From NCBI GenBank assembly GCA_002452855.1, contig DKFS01000008.1, forward strand, positions 1 to 24,327: a stretch of 24,327 nucleotides of DNA, read 5' to 3'. This document shows, one piece after another, positions 15,102-22,892 of this stretch. This DNA comes from Sulfurospirillum sp. UBA6790 (GTDB taxonomy: Bacteria; Campylobacterota; Campylobacteria; Campylobacterales; Sulfurospirillaceae). The position numbers and the translations under genes were made by a program. Every line of letters begins with the position of its first letter. The stretch's first letter is position 1. The notes below the pieces were generated by a model. The model did not search any database. It was not told where the DNA came from and was given only the letters and a program-made list of their open reading frames with translations.

Positions 15102-16799
15102 TTAATTATTACTGTTTGATGCAGCATCAATCATGTATGAGACAGATTGGAAGCTGGTTGTTAGACTGTTGATAATACTATCGTACGCCGCGAATTTTTT
15201 TGCCATTGCTGTATATTTTGTATCGAGTTGATCCACCAAAGAAGCTCTTCTGGTTGTTAAAGACTCTTTTTCAGTTGTTAGTGAGTCTGCATAGAGCGTT
15301 AAAATACCTTTACTTGAATCGGTATACTCTTTTAATATACTATTGAAGTTTGTAAACACACCTTCTGTTGTTGTGCTTTTACCATACGTTGTGTTTGCTT
15401 TTAATCCAAGAGAAGTGAGTGCTGAACTTGTTCCTTCAACGGTGATATCATCGCCTGTCGCACTTTGGAGAATAATATTGTTGTTTTTACCAACGGTTGC
15501 TGTAACACCCGAAATATTAGCAGCATTAATCGCTTTTTGAAGGGCTAAGACGTTCTCTTCTGCCGTTGCGCTTGCATCGGTTGTGAAGCGAATGCCGATA
15601 TCATTAATAGTCAAATCACCATAAGTAAAATTTAATGCACCAGCTGGCACGCTATTACTTCCTGTGACCGTTGTTGGAGAATAATTTGTCGTTCCTACAA
15701 AGTAATCTTGAATACCTTTTGAATCTGTTTTTGTCAGTGCATTAAAAGCACTTTCATCAAATTCTAATGTTCCAGAATCATTGAGTGAGATACCAAAATC
15801 AACTAGACTACGTCCTTGGCTATCTACGGAAAGAATTTGTTTACGAATATCTGTACTGAGTTGATTTAATTGGCTGACTCCTTGAAAAACACCTGAGGTA
15901 CTTGTGGCACTATCGTATTTTGTTGCAGAAGTTAAGTTGGTCATCAAATCGTTGTAAGATGAAACAAGGCTCGTCAATTGATCTTTAACATCCGTCCAAT
16001 CTTGTGTAATGGAAACAGTTGTGTTTGTGCCGGCTTCTTGTGCTTGATTCAGTGTAATAGTGACACCATTTTGAAGGTCATCAATGGTGTTTGATGAGCG
16101 TGTGATACTAATACCATTGTAGGTAAAACTTGCATCTGTAGCTGTTTGAAGATGATTGTCTGCGCTATCGAGTCCTAAACTGGTTAAAGTAGAGGCTGTG
16201 CCTGATGTTATGGTCATTGCATTATCCGCGCCCGTATCGTCTGATTTCAGGATGAGTCGATAGGGATTTGTTCCGCCGGTATTTAAAATAGATGCTGTTA
16301 CTTTTCCATCAAGTTTATCATTAATCATATCTTTTAAATCGGTAAGTGTTGTCGATGCTGAAACACTAAATTCATAATCTTTTCCACCAATATTGATTTT
16401 AAGTGTATCTGAATTGGTTGTAAAGGTACTGGTTTGTGATACAAAGCCGGTACTTTGATAAATATCTTGTTTTGCAAGGGTATCGACATGAAGTGTAAAA
16501 TCTTGTAAATTCGTACCTGCATCTGCTGCGACACTGACATCTGTATTGGATACAGAAGTGGAGCGTTGAAGGTAATTGGTTTCATCTGCCAATGAACTCA
16601 CTGAAGATTTAAGTGTTGATGTCAATGAAGTAATCTTACTCAAATCTGTTTGCATTGTTGAATTAGTGGTTAGTTTTGTATCAATAGGATCAAGTTGAGC
16701 TGCTTCGTCAGCAGAACGGAGTTGATCAATAACGTCATAACTTAAAACGCCACTACTACCAAGTCCAAGTGAGCTTAAACTCGATGTTGAAGATGCCAT
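15102..16799 (-). CDS. fliD: Flagellar filament cap protein FliD
   Basis: 565 residues. FliD forms the cap at the filament tip that folds incoming flagellin. The N-terminus (LGSSGVLSYDVIDQLRSADE) and the C-terminal coiled region (SLTTRRASLVDQLDTKYTAM then AKKFAAYDSIINSLTTSF) are the conserved D0 and D1 segments. The Thr/Ser-rich middle is the variable exposed part. It starts 3 nt after flaG, with AAGGA inside the flaG 3' end, so translation is coupled. Order flaG-fliD-fliS is conserved in Campylobacter and relatives. There is no signal peptide, as expected for a type III flagellar export substrate. Confidence 0.95.
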   Translation of the reverse strand: MASSTSSLSSLGLGSSGVLSYDVIDQLRSADEAAQLDPIDTKLTTNSTMQTDLSKITSLTSTLKSSVSSLADETNYLQRSTSVSNTDVSVAADAGTNLQDFTLHVDTLAKQDIYQSTGFVSQTSTFTTNSDTLKINIGGKDYEFSVSASTTLTDLKDMINDKLDGKVTASILNTGGTNPYRLILKSDDTGADNAMTITSGTASTLTSLGLDSADNHLQTATDASFTYNGISITRSSNTIDDLQNGVTITLNQAQEAGTNTTVSITQDWTDVKDQLTSLVSSYNDLMTNLTSATKYDSATSTSGVFQGVSQLNQLSTDIRKQILSVDSQGRSLVDFGISLNDSGTLEFDESAFNALTKTDSKGIQDYFVGTTNYSPTTVTGSNSVPAGALNFTYGDLTINDIGIRFTTDASATAEENVLALQKAINAANISGVTATVGKNNNIILQSATGDDITVEGTSSALTSLGLKANTTYGKSTTTEGVFTNFNSILKEYTDSSKGILTLYADSLTTEKESLTTRRASLVDQLDTKYTAMAKKFAAYDSIINSLTTSFQSVSYMIDAASNSNN

Positions 16800-16802
16800 C
16801 GC

Positions 16803-17162
16803 TTATCCTTTTTTGTCGAAAATCATTCCTACAATTTCTTTCATTTTGGCTGAAAGGTCCATTGCTTCTTCTGTGGGAATTTTACGTATGCTTTTGCCTG
16901 TACTTTTTTCCATGACATTGACATACATTAGGCTGATTTTATCATTATAACCAAATGTGACATTGGTATCTAATAAGTCCATTTGTTCATTTAAATCTTT
17001 AACTGTTTTTTTCAGCGTCTCAGGTGATGCGCTTTGCTGATTCTCTTTCGTTGCTTTTGTCGTGTCATTGGATTGTTCAACTTGTCTTTGCTGAACTTGG
17101 GTCACTGCTTTGGGTGCAGTTGCAGTTTCCAACTGCTTGCTGGTTGCACTAAATACGTCCAT
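16803..17162 (-). CDS. flaG: FlaG protein
   Basis: 119 residues from the ATG at 17162, chosen because AAGGAGGG lies 6 nt upstream, a near-ideal ribosome binding site. The open frame continues 17 codons further without such support. The N-terminal half is low-complexity (Gln, Thr, Lys). The C-terminal domain (LNEQMDLLDTNVTFGYNDK, then STGKSIRKIPTEEAMDLSAK) is the FlaG fold. FlaG influences filament length in several polar-flagellated bacteria, but its mechanism is not settled. It is the first gene of the flaG-fliD-fliS-fliT-like operon behind a sigma-28-type promoter. Confidence 0.92.
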   Translation of the reverse strand: MDVFSATSKQLETATAPKAVTQVQQRQVEQSNDTTKATKENQQSASPETLKKTVKDLNEQMDLLDTNVTFGYNDKISLMYVNVMEKSTGKSIRKIPTEEAMDLSAKMKEIVGMIFDKKG

Positions 17163-17201
17163 AATAGCCCTCCTTAACATTCTTATTATTTTCTGTAAAC
17201 C

Positions 17202-17228
17202 AAATCGACACATCTTTTTTTTTGTTTA
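17202..17228 (-). promoter_or_regulatory. Sigma-28 (FliA)-type promoter of flaG-fliD-fliS
   Basis: On the minus strand TAAA (17228-17225) is followed after 17 nt by CGATTT (17207-17202). This fits the flagellar sigma-28 layout (TAAA, then CGAT after about 17 nt) and lies 40 bp upstream of the flaG ATG. The spacer contains nine A in a row. Late flagellar control of flaG-fliD fits known Campylobacterota hierarchy. Confidence 0.7.
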
Positions 17229-17283
17229 ACACTTTAAGATTTAGTGTGTTATATTTCACAATTATTATCTCTAAAGGGTTTCA

Positions 17284-17646
17284 ATGAAAATAGCAATTGT
17301 TTGTCAGTCATTATTGTTAAGTCGTGCTTTAAAAAGATTTTTAGGCGATATGATTGTGCCGTATAAACAATGTGATTTTGTGATTAGCGATAAAAAAATT
17401 GAGCTCGATAAGCCGATTTTTTATGTCTCTTCCGCAGAAGGCAATCTTGTGATTCCTTTTTCCAAATCATCTCTTTTCATTGAACTTGATAAATTTTATC
17501 AGCATCTTCTTATGATGCACAGCAGTGTCGATGATATGCTACCTCAGACAAAAAACACGCATGGTTTAGAGGAAAAAATCACTGCCTTAACCGAAAAGTT
17601 TAGAGCAGACCTTATTCAAACCATACGAGGGTATTATGGGAACTAA
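17284..17646 (+). CDS. Unknown small protein between flaG and rsmD
   Basis: I do not recognise this 120-residue protein. It starts MKIAIVCQSLLLSRALKRFL, resembling the first strand and helix of a Rossmann or response-regulator-like fold, but no conserved Asp/Lys pattern of a receiver domain is evident. The second half (from LEEKITALTEKFRADLIQTI) is helical. No signal peptide or clear membrane helix. AAAGGG precedes the ATG. Its end overlaps the rsmD start, so the two are probably co-translated. A role in flagellar or rRNA-modification context would be a guess from neighbours. Confidence 0.75.
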   Translation: MKIAIVCQSLLLSRALKRFLGDMIVPYKQCDFVISDKKIELDKPIFYVSSAEGNLVIPFSKSSLFIELDKFYQHLLMMHSSVDDMLPQTKNTHGLEEKITALTEKFRADLIQTIRGYYGN

Positions 17647-18214
17647 CATGCTTTTTACAACGATTAGTGCTGGCAAATATAAAGGCAAAAAATTAGAATT
17701 ACCGTCACTGGAAAGCACGCGAAGCACGAAAGCCATATTAAAAGGTTCTTTGTTTGATACGTTACAATATGACATTATGGATAAAGATTTTGTGGAAGTG
17801 TTTGGCGGCAGCGGTTCTATGGGGTTAGAAGCCTTGAGTAGGGGAGCCAAACATGCCTATTTTATTGAAAAAGATAAAAATGCATTTGCTGTTTTAAAAC
17901 GCAATTGCAAAGCCATTGATGAAAAAGCAACCACGACGCATAACGGTGATAGTTTTACTGTATTACCAACGCTATTTTCATCTTTTACATGTAAAACCTA
18001 TTTTTATTTTGATCCGCCATTTTCGATACGAGAAGGGATGGAAGATATTTACACGAAAGTTCTTACGTTAATCGCTTCCTTACCAGAGTCTAGTGTTGAA
18101 ATGATCGCTATTGAACATATGAGTACGCTAGAACTTCCAGAACAAATAGGCATTTATACGCGTACTAAACATAAAAAATTCGGTAAAAGCTCTTTGAGTT
18201 ACTATCTGCCATGA
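17636..18214 (+). CDS. rsmD: 16S rRNA (guanine966-N2)-methyltransferase RsmD
   Basis: 192 residues, normal for RsmD, which methylates G966 of 16S rRNA on the assembled small subunit using S-adenosylmethionine. The N-terminus shows AGKYKGKKLELPSLESTRST and KAILKGSLFDTL, the RsmD lead-in. The SAM motif is FVEVFGGSGSMGLEALSRGA, and the N6/N2-methylase catalytic motif is DPPF near residue 124. The ATG at 17636 overlaps the preceding gene by 11 nt with GAGGG just upstream; the ATG at 17648 is a possible alternative. A dispersed palindrome copy is read in frame as FTCK seven codons before DPPF. The stop overlaps the next gene by 4 nt. Confidence 0.9.
   Translation: MGTNMLFTTISAGKYKGKKLELPSLESTRSTKAILKGSLFDTLQYDIMDKDFVEVFGGSGSMGLEALSRGAKHAYFIEKDKNAFAVLKRNCKAIDEKATTTHNGDSFTVLPTLFSSFTCKTYFYFDPPFSIREGMEDIYTKVLTLIASLPESSVEMIAIEHMSTLELPEQIGIYTRTKHKKFGKSSLSYYLP
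17984..17995. repeat. TTTACATGTAAA palindrome (inside rsmD)
   Basis: Perfect copy flanked by T and A, read in frame as Phe-Thr-Cys-Lys in a loop just before the strand that leads into the catalytic DPPF motif. Confidence 0.9.
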
Positions 18215-18915
18215 AAAGTAAAACATTTACAAGCGACATTTCGCATAAACCCTTTCCCTTAAATGAGAAAATCTCAGCCAAAGCTATTCGTACACCTCTA
18301 TTAAATTATATACAGAGCAAAAATCCTTCTTTTTCATCCGATAGTGTTTTAGCAATGAGCGAATATAATATTTTTCGTGAAGAGTATATTTCTGATTTTC
18401 TCTCTAAAGAATTAGGTGAGTTGAGCGAACTTGAAAAAAAAGTTGTGGATTCTTTCCAAAACAATACAACACTGACAGATAAAATTGATATTACGGATGA
18501 TACTAGCATTAGTTTTGGTCAAAGAATTGCCGATAAAGTAGCTACTTTTGGGGGAAGTTGGACATTTATTATTCTTTTTTCCGCTTTTTTATTGCTATGG
18601 ATTGGCATGAATGTTTGGTGGTTTAAAAATCAAAGTTTTGATCCTTATCCGTTTATTTTACTCAATTTAATTCTTTCATGCATTGCCGCGATGCAAGCGC
18701 CTATTATCATGATGAGCCAAAACAGACAAGAAGAAAAAGACCGCATCCGTGCTCAAAATGATTACATGATTAATCTTAAGTCTGAAGTTGAAATCCGAAT
18801 GCTCCATGAAAAAATAGACCATCTTATTTTGCATCAGCAAGAAGAGTTGTTTGAAATTCAACGCATTCAAATCGATATGATGGAAGAAATCTTACAGCAT
18901 TTAGCCCACAAATAA
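18211..18915 (+). CDS. DUF1003-domain membrane protein
   Basis: 234 residues. Two membrane helices at about residues 115-136 (TFIILFSAFLLLWIGMNVWW) and 146-168 (FILLNLILSCIAAMQAPIIM), then the highly conserved MMSQNRQEEKDRIRAQNDY segment and a C-terminal coiled coil. This is the DUF1003 signature. The function of the family is not established. The long soluble N-terminal part carries no motif I recognise beyond the family pattern. Its ATG overlaps the rsmD stop (ATGA), so it is coupled to rsmD. A sigma-54-type promoter for flgI begins right after its stop. Confidence 0.88.
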   Translation: MKSKTFTSDISHKPFPLNEKISAKAIRTPLLNYIQSKNPSFSSDSVLAMSEYNIFREEYISDFLSKELGELSELEKKVVDSFQNNTTLTDKIDITDDTSISFGQRIADKVATFGGSWTFIILFSAFLLLWIGMNVWWFKNQSFDPYPFILLNLILSCIAAMQAPIIMMSQNRQEEKDRIRAQNDYMINLKSEVEIRMLHEKIDHLILHQQEELFEIQRIQIDMMEEILQHLAHK

Positions 18916-18917
18916 CA

Positions 18918-18935
18918 TTGGAACATTAATTGCTT
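18918..18935 (+). promoter_or_regulatory. Sigma-54 (RpoN)-type promoter of the flgI operon
   Basis: TTGGAAC followed by TTGCTT with exactly 10 nt between the GG (18920-18921) and the GC (18932-18933), the required -24/-12 geometry. It lies 38 bp upstream of the flgI ATG. Sigma-54 drives middle flagellar genes in Campylobacter and Helicobacter under FlgR, so this fits. A 5-bp hairpin (TTGGC/GCCAA, 18941-18956) follows near the likely transcript start. Confidence 0.8.
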
Positions 18936-18972
18936 TTATCTTGGCAACAAAGCCAAACAATAAAGGGAATTG

Positions 18973-20025
18973 ATGAAAATTGTAAAATTATCCTTCGTAT
19001 TGCTTACGACACTCAGTGCGCTTTATGCTCAGCGTTTAGGGGATATTGCAAACGTTATTGGTGTACGAGATAACCAACTCATTGGCTATGGTCTCGTTGT
19101 TGGTCTTAATGGTACGGGTGATGGTTCTTCTTCTGAATTTACACTTCGCTCACTTTCCAATCTTCTTCAAACCGTTAATGTGAAAATTGATGCCGCCTCT
19201 ATCAAATCCAAAAACGTTGCAGCCGTTATTGTCACTGCAAAATTACCCGCTTTTGCCAGACAAGGTGATAAGTTAGATGTTTCTGTTGCTTCTATTGGTG
19301 ACGCTAAGTCTTTACAAGGTGGTAATCTTTTATTAACGCCGCTCAAAGGTGTTGATGGCAAAATTTATTCTTTAGCACAAGGTTCACTCACGATTGGCGG
19401 TATGAACGGTAAAGAAAAAGGACAAGTCAATCACTCAGCAGCAGCCAACATTTTTGGTGGTGGCATTGTTGAACGTGAAATTGAATATGACCTACACGAT
19501 CAAGAATTTGTCAATCTCTCTTTAAAAGAAGCTAATTTTAACACAGCAGTTTCAGTTCAAAACGAACTCAACCATGCGTTTGGCTCCAAAATTGCTATTG
19601 CAACCGACTCACGAACAATTCGCCTTATGAGACCTAGCAATCTAACAACGGTTGAATTTTTAGCTAGAACACTCGATACAAATGTGCAGTATGAACGAGA
19701 AGATAAAATTGTCATTGATGAACGAACAGGAACGATTGTTTCAGGTGTTAATATTCATGTGGACCCTGTTGTGGTAACACATGGTGATATCACGATTAAA
19801 ATAGAACCCAATGATAATGTCGCAAACGATCAGAATATTGATATCGGTGGTAATGTCACTATCGCTCCTAATGAAAACCGCATCAAGATGAAAGAAGACA
19901 GTATGACGGTTGCTAATATCGCTCGTGCACTGACAAAGCTTGGAGCTAAGCCGAAAGATATTATTTCCATCTTAGAAAACATCAAACGTTCAGGTGCAAT
20001 TACAGCCCAATTGGTGGTCATCTAA
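18973..20025 (+). CDS. flgI: Flagellar P-ring protein FlgI
   Basis: 350 residues from the ATG at 18973, preceded by AAGGGAATTG; an in-frame TTG one codon earlier is less likely. A Sec signal peptide of about 18-19 residues ends at LYA before QRLGDIANV. Then the invariant FlgI sequences [13 protein letters not shown], the [20 protein letters not shown] segment and the C-terminal [17 protein letters not shown]. FlgI assembles in the periplasm around the flagellar rod at the peptidoglycan. Its stop overlaps the flgJ ATG (TAATG). It is the first gene after the sigma-54-type promoter. Confidence 0.96.
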   Translation: MKIVKLSFVLLTTLSALYAQRLGDIANVIGVRDNQLIGYGLVVGLNGTGDGSSSEFTLRSLSNLLQTVNVKIDAASIKSKNVAAVIVTAKLPAFARQGDKLDVSVASIGDAKSLQGGNLLLTPLKGVDGKIYSLAQGSLTIGGMNGKEKGQVNHSAAANIFGGGIVEREIEYDLHDQEFVNLSLKEANFNTAVSVQNELNHAFGSKIAIATDSRTIRLMRPSNLTTVEFLARTLDTNVQYEREDKIVIDERTGTIVSGVNIHVDPVVVTHGDITIKIEPNDNVANDQNIDIGGNVTIAPNENRIKMKEDSMTVANIARALTKLGAKPKDIISILENIKRSGAITAQLVVI

Positions 20026-20327
20026 TGCAAACAACTGATACAAGTGTAGCACTCTTAAATGCTAATTATAATAGTGCTGCTGTTTCTAAAATGAATACAG
20101 CTAAAAGCGATGCACTTTTAAAAGAACAGACCGATAAATTTGAAGCTTTTTTTCTCAAACAGATTTTAGATATTGCTTTAAACAGTGATGAACAAAATAG
20201 TTTATACCCAAAGGATGCAGGCGATAAAATTTATAAATCTATGTATAACGACACGATGAGTAATGCATTGAGCGGTCATTTAGGCTTTAGCGAGATGTTA
20301 TTTAATTATTTAAAAGAAAACCGTTAA
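20025..20327 (+). CDS. flgJ: Rod-binding protein, FlgJ N-terminal-domain type
   Basis: 100 residues corresponding only to the rod-binding domain of FlgJ ([15 protein letters not shown], then [20 protein letters not shown], then [13 protein letters not shown]). The C-terminal peptidoglycan hydrolase domain found in enterobacterial FlgJ is absent, as is usual in Campylobacterota, so cell-wall opening for the rod must come from another enzyme. It acts as rod-assembly chaperone or cap in the periplasm. It is translationally coupled to flgI. The TAA stop is the first bases of the sigma-28-type promoter of flgM. Confidence 0.88.
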   Translation: MQTTDTSVALLNANYNSAAVSKMNTAKSDALLKEQTDKFEAFFLKQILDIALNSDEQNSLYPKDAGDKIYKSMYNDTMSNALSGHLGFSEMLFNYLKENR

Positions 20328-20350
20328 AGTTTTATCATTTTAGACGATAT
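20325..20350 (+). promoter_or_regulatory. Sigma-28 (FliA)-type promoter of flgM
   Basis: TAAAG at 20325-20329 and CGATAT at 20345-20350, 16 nt between TAAA and CGATAT, close to the flagellar sigma-28 pattern. It starts in the flgJ stop codon and lies 35 bp before the flgM ATG. It would let the anti-sigma gene be driven by its own target factor, a known feedback in this group. Confidence 0.75.
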
Positions 20351-20385
20351 GGTTGTTAGAGAATCCAATCACAAAAGGTTTTAAA

Positions 20386-20586
20386 ATGATTTCAACAATT
20401 CAAACGTCGAATGCGGCGTATATACAACCAAGTGCACCAAAAGACGATAACGCTAAAGGTGTTACAAAAACTGAGAAAAGCGAAGGGGTAGACAAAGTCT
20501 CCGCGCTCAAAGCACAGATCGAAAATGGAACTTATAAAGTCGATCTATCAAAAACTGCTAATGCAGTCGCGGAAGAGTTGCTCTAA
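20386..20586 (+). CDS. flgM: Anti-sigma-28 factor FlgM
   Basis: 66 residues from the ATG at 20386 (AAAGG 7 nt upstream). The frame is open upstream to a TTG, but that part overlaps the promoter. The N-terminus is disordered and rich in Ala, Ser and Lys. The C-terminal half (VDKVSALKAQIENGTYKVDL then SKTANAVAEELL) is the FliA-binding helix region of FlgM. FlgM holds sigma-28 inactive until the hook-basal body is complete. Its short length is typical for Campylobacterota FlgM. Confidence 0.9.
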   Translation: MISTIQTSNAAYIQPSAPKDDNAKGVTKTEKSEGVDKVSALKAQIENGTYKVDLSKTANAVAEELL

Positions 20587-20611
20587 TCCTTTTACATGTA
20601 ACGTAAAGGAT
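20586..20611 (+). promoter_or_regulatory. Hairpin covering the ribosome binding site of the flgN-like gene
   Basis: ATCCTTTTAC and GTAAAGGAT pair over 9 bp with one bulged T and a 7-nt loop. The 3' arm contains the AAAGGA (20605-20610) that serves the ATG at 20617. The stem includes a near-copy of the dispersed palindrome (TTTACATGTAAC, 20591-20602, 11 of 12). It could limit translation when flgM is not being translated; its left arm begins in the flgM stop codon. Confidence 0.5.
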
Positions 20612-20616
20612 AAACA

Positions 20617-21045
20617 ATGTTAACACACTATTTGCATCATGCTATTAACGATATCGAGAATCTCATTGAACAAACGCATAAAGATATAGCGGATATCAAA
20701 GTCGCAAAACATACCGAGGTTTTCGAAAGAGCTAAAATTAAAAACGATTTAATTCATTCCTTTGAAACAAAAAAATCTCTTTTAGACAATGAGTTGATGA
20801 AAATGCTGAAAGAGAGTGGCAAAAAATCATTAGATGAACTTCTAGATGCAGACCAAAAAGAGCTTTTAGCCTTGATGAAACAAAAGCTTTCAGAACTTAA
20901 AGTATGCAATAAACAATATGCCAAATATGTTGTAAGCATTAGTCAATTTTATAACGTCTTACTTGATAGTATTTTCCCTAGAGATATGGAAGGTTATAAA
21001 ATGACGACGCAAAAACCTGCATCGTTTCTAAAAATAAGGGCATAG
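20617..21045 (+). CDS. FlgN-like flagellar export chaperone
   Basis: 142 residues, predicted all-helical with long heptad-like stretches (about residues 8-60 and 70-115), including ETKKSLLDNELMKMLKESGK and KQKLSELKVCNKQYAKYVV. Location between flgM and flgK and its size fit FlgN, the cytoplasmic chaperone of hook-filament junction proteins FlgK and FlgL. FlgN sequences diverge strongly, so identification is mostly by position and helical make-up. The stop is 2 nt before the flgK ATG, and the flgK ribosome binding site is inside this gene. Confidence 0.75.
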   Translation: MLTHYLHHAINDIENLIEQTHKDIADIKVAKHTEVFERAKIKNDLIHSFETKKSLLDNELMKMLKESGKKSLDELLDADQKELLALMKQKLSELKVCNKQYAKYVVSISQFYNVLLDSIFPRDMEGYKMTTQKPASFLKIRA

Positions 21046-21047
21046 CC

Positions 21048-22892
21048 ATGAGTCTCTTTAGCACACTCAACACAGGTACTTCTGGATTAAATGCAGCACA
21101 AGTTGCGGTTGCTACGACCAGTCAAAATATTGCGAATGCCGACAATGATTATTACACCAGACAAAGAGTACAATTTACTGCCAGCAACGCCCTTAATTCT
21201 CAAGGAATTAGTGTTGGTTCGGGTGTTACTGTCAAGTCTGTTGTTCGTATTCATGATGAATTTGTTTATTCCAAATTACGCTCTTCCAATACCAATTTAG
21301 CCTATGACAGTTATGCTAAACAGACACTTCAAGAAATAGCACAATATTTTCCAGATTTAAATGAAACGGGTATTTCACAAGATATTGACAACTATTTTTC
21401 ATCGTGGAATGACCTCGCCTCCAATGCCTCAGAGGGTTCTCAAAAAATTGCCTTAGTTCAATCTACCCTTACTTTAACCAAAGATATTAAATCAACACGT
21501 GATTCATTACGGTCCCTTCAAGATTCCTTGAATGCACAGCTTAAAACATCAGTAGATGAAATTAATAGTATTGGTCAGCAATTAGCGGATTTAAATAAAC
21601 AAATTAGTACTATTGAATCCCAACCGGGTAATTATGCCAATGATTTACGAGATCAGCGAGATAATTTGGAATTAACGCTCTCAGGATTGGTTGGTATTTC
21701 TGTTTCCAAAGGTACTATTAGCAGTGATGGTACGGTTGATGCCAATATGACTGATGGCGGAACGGACTATTATTTGAATATTTCAGGTGCTTCTTTTGTT
21801 GATGGTTCAACCTTTCATCCTTTAGTTATTGACAATAGTTCAAACCAAAGTAGTTACTATTCTGTTTATTCTGAATCACAAGATGGTACGCGTTACAATC
21901 TTACAGAACAGCTTTCAGGTGGTAAAGTAGGTGCTATTCTTGATTTAAGAGGTCGTGTCGTTGATCCTGATGTAAATGATGGCTATCCACAAGATGGAAC
22001 GCTTCAAGGGTATGTGGATAATCTTGATAGTTTTGCACAAACGTTAATTACAGAAACCAATAATATTTATGCGCAGAGTGCACAATCAAATATGCAAAGT
22101 CCTACACTGGATCTCAAAGGCGATACGGCATTGCAAAATGCATACAACAACGTTGAAAACGGTTCGTTTGATGTCATTATCTATGACAATGATGGTAAAG
22201 AAATAGCACGTAAAACGATTACTATTGGTACAGCTACGAGTATGACAGACGATACGTTTACAGATAGTATTGTTACACAATTAAATACTAGCACGGATGA
22301 TAACGGCGACAATAATGCTTTAAATGATGTCGATGATTATTTTACGGCCACTTTTATGGATAATGGAACCTTTTCTCTCTCTCCTACCACAAACAATAGC
22401 GGCTATACCATTGCCATAGAAGATCATGGTACCAATTTTCCTGGTGTGATTGGAGTCAATCAATTTTTAACTGGAACAGACGCTTCTAATATTGATGTTG
22501 CCACAAAGTACAAAAAAGATCCATCTTCAATGAATGGCTATTCTGCTCCTATCACCGGCAATAACGGTGTGGCCAATAGCATGCTACAACTGCAGTACGA
22601 TACTTTGAATTTTTATAATAAAAGCGGCTCAACCGTCCAAGAGAGCTTTCAAGGCTATTATAGTTATCTTACAACAAGCATTGCCACCGATGCTTCAGCA
22701 GCTTCAAACAGTTTCGATACCAATAGTGCCTTAAATACAACCATTTTAAATCAATTTCAATCCATTAGTGGCGTGAATACAGATGAAGAACTAACCAACT
22801 TAATTCAGTACCAAAGTTCTTACAGCGCGAATGCTAAAGTTATCACAACGATAGACCAAATGCTCGATACTCTCTTAGGAATTAAATCATAG
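21048..22892 (+). CDS. flgK: Flagellar hook-associated protein 1 FlgK
   Basis: 614 residues. The N-terminal LNTGTSGLNAAQVAVATTSQ and NIANADNDYYTRQRVQF and the C-terminal SGVNTDEELTNLIQYQSSYS plus NAKVITTIDQMLDTLLGI are the conserved D0/D1 helices of FlgK. The Asp/Asn/Ser/Thr-rich centre is the surface-exposed variable domain, longer than in enteric FlgK. FlgK is exported and forms the first ring of the hook-filament junction. AAGGG lies 7 nt before the ATG. Its TAG stop overlaps the GTG start of the permease gene by one base. No sigma-28 or sigma-54 motif directly upstream, so transcription comes from the flgM and flgI promoters. Confidence 0.95.
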   Translation: MSLFSTLNTGTSGLNAAQVAVATTSQNIANADNDYYTRQRVQFTASNALNSQGISVGSGVTVKSVVRIHDEFVYSKLRSSNTNLAYDSYAKQTLQEIAQYFPDLNETGISQDIDNYFSSWNDLASNASEGSQKIALVQSTLTLTKDIKSTRDSLRSLQDSLNAQLKTSVDEINSIGQQLADLNKQISTIESQPGNYANDLRDQRDNLELTLSGLVGISVSKGTISSDGTVDANMTDGGTDYYLNISGASFVDGSTFHPLVIDNSSNQSSYYSVYSESQDGTRYNLTEQLSGGKVGAILDLRGRVVDPDVNDGYPQDGTLQGYVDNLDSFAQTLITETNNIYAQSAQSNMQSPTLDLKGDTALQNAYNNVENGSFDVIIYDNDGKEIARKTITIGTATSMTDDTFTDSIVTQLNTSTDDNGDNNALNDVDDYFTATFMDNGTFSLSPTTNNSGYTIAIEDHGTNFPGVIGVNQFLTGTDASNIDVATKYKKDPSSMNGYSAPITGNNGVANSMLQLQYDTLNFYNKSGSTVQESFQGYYSYLTTSIATDASAASNSFDTNSALNTTILNQFQSISGVNTDEELTNLIQYQSSYSANAKVITTIDQMLDTLLGIKS

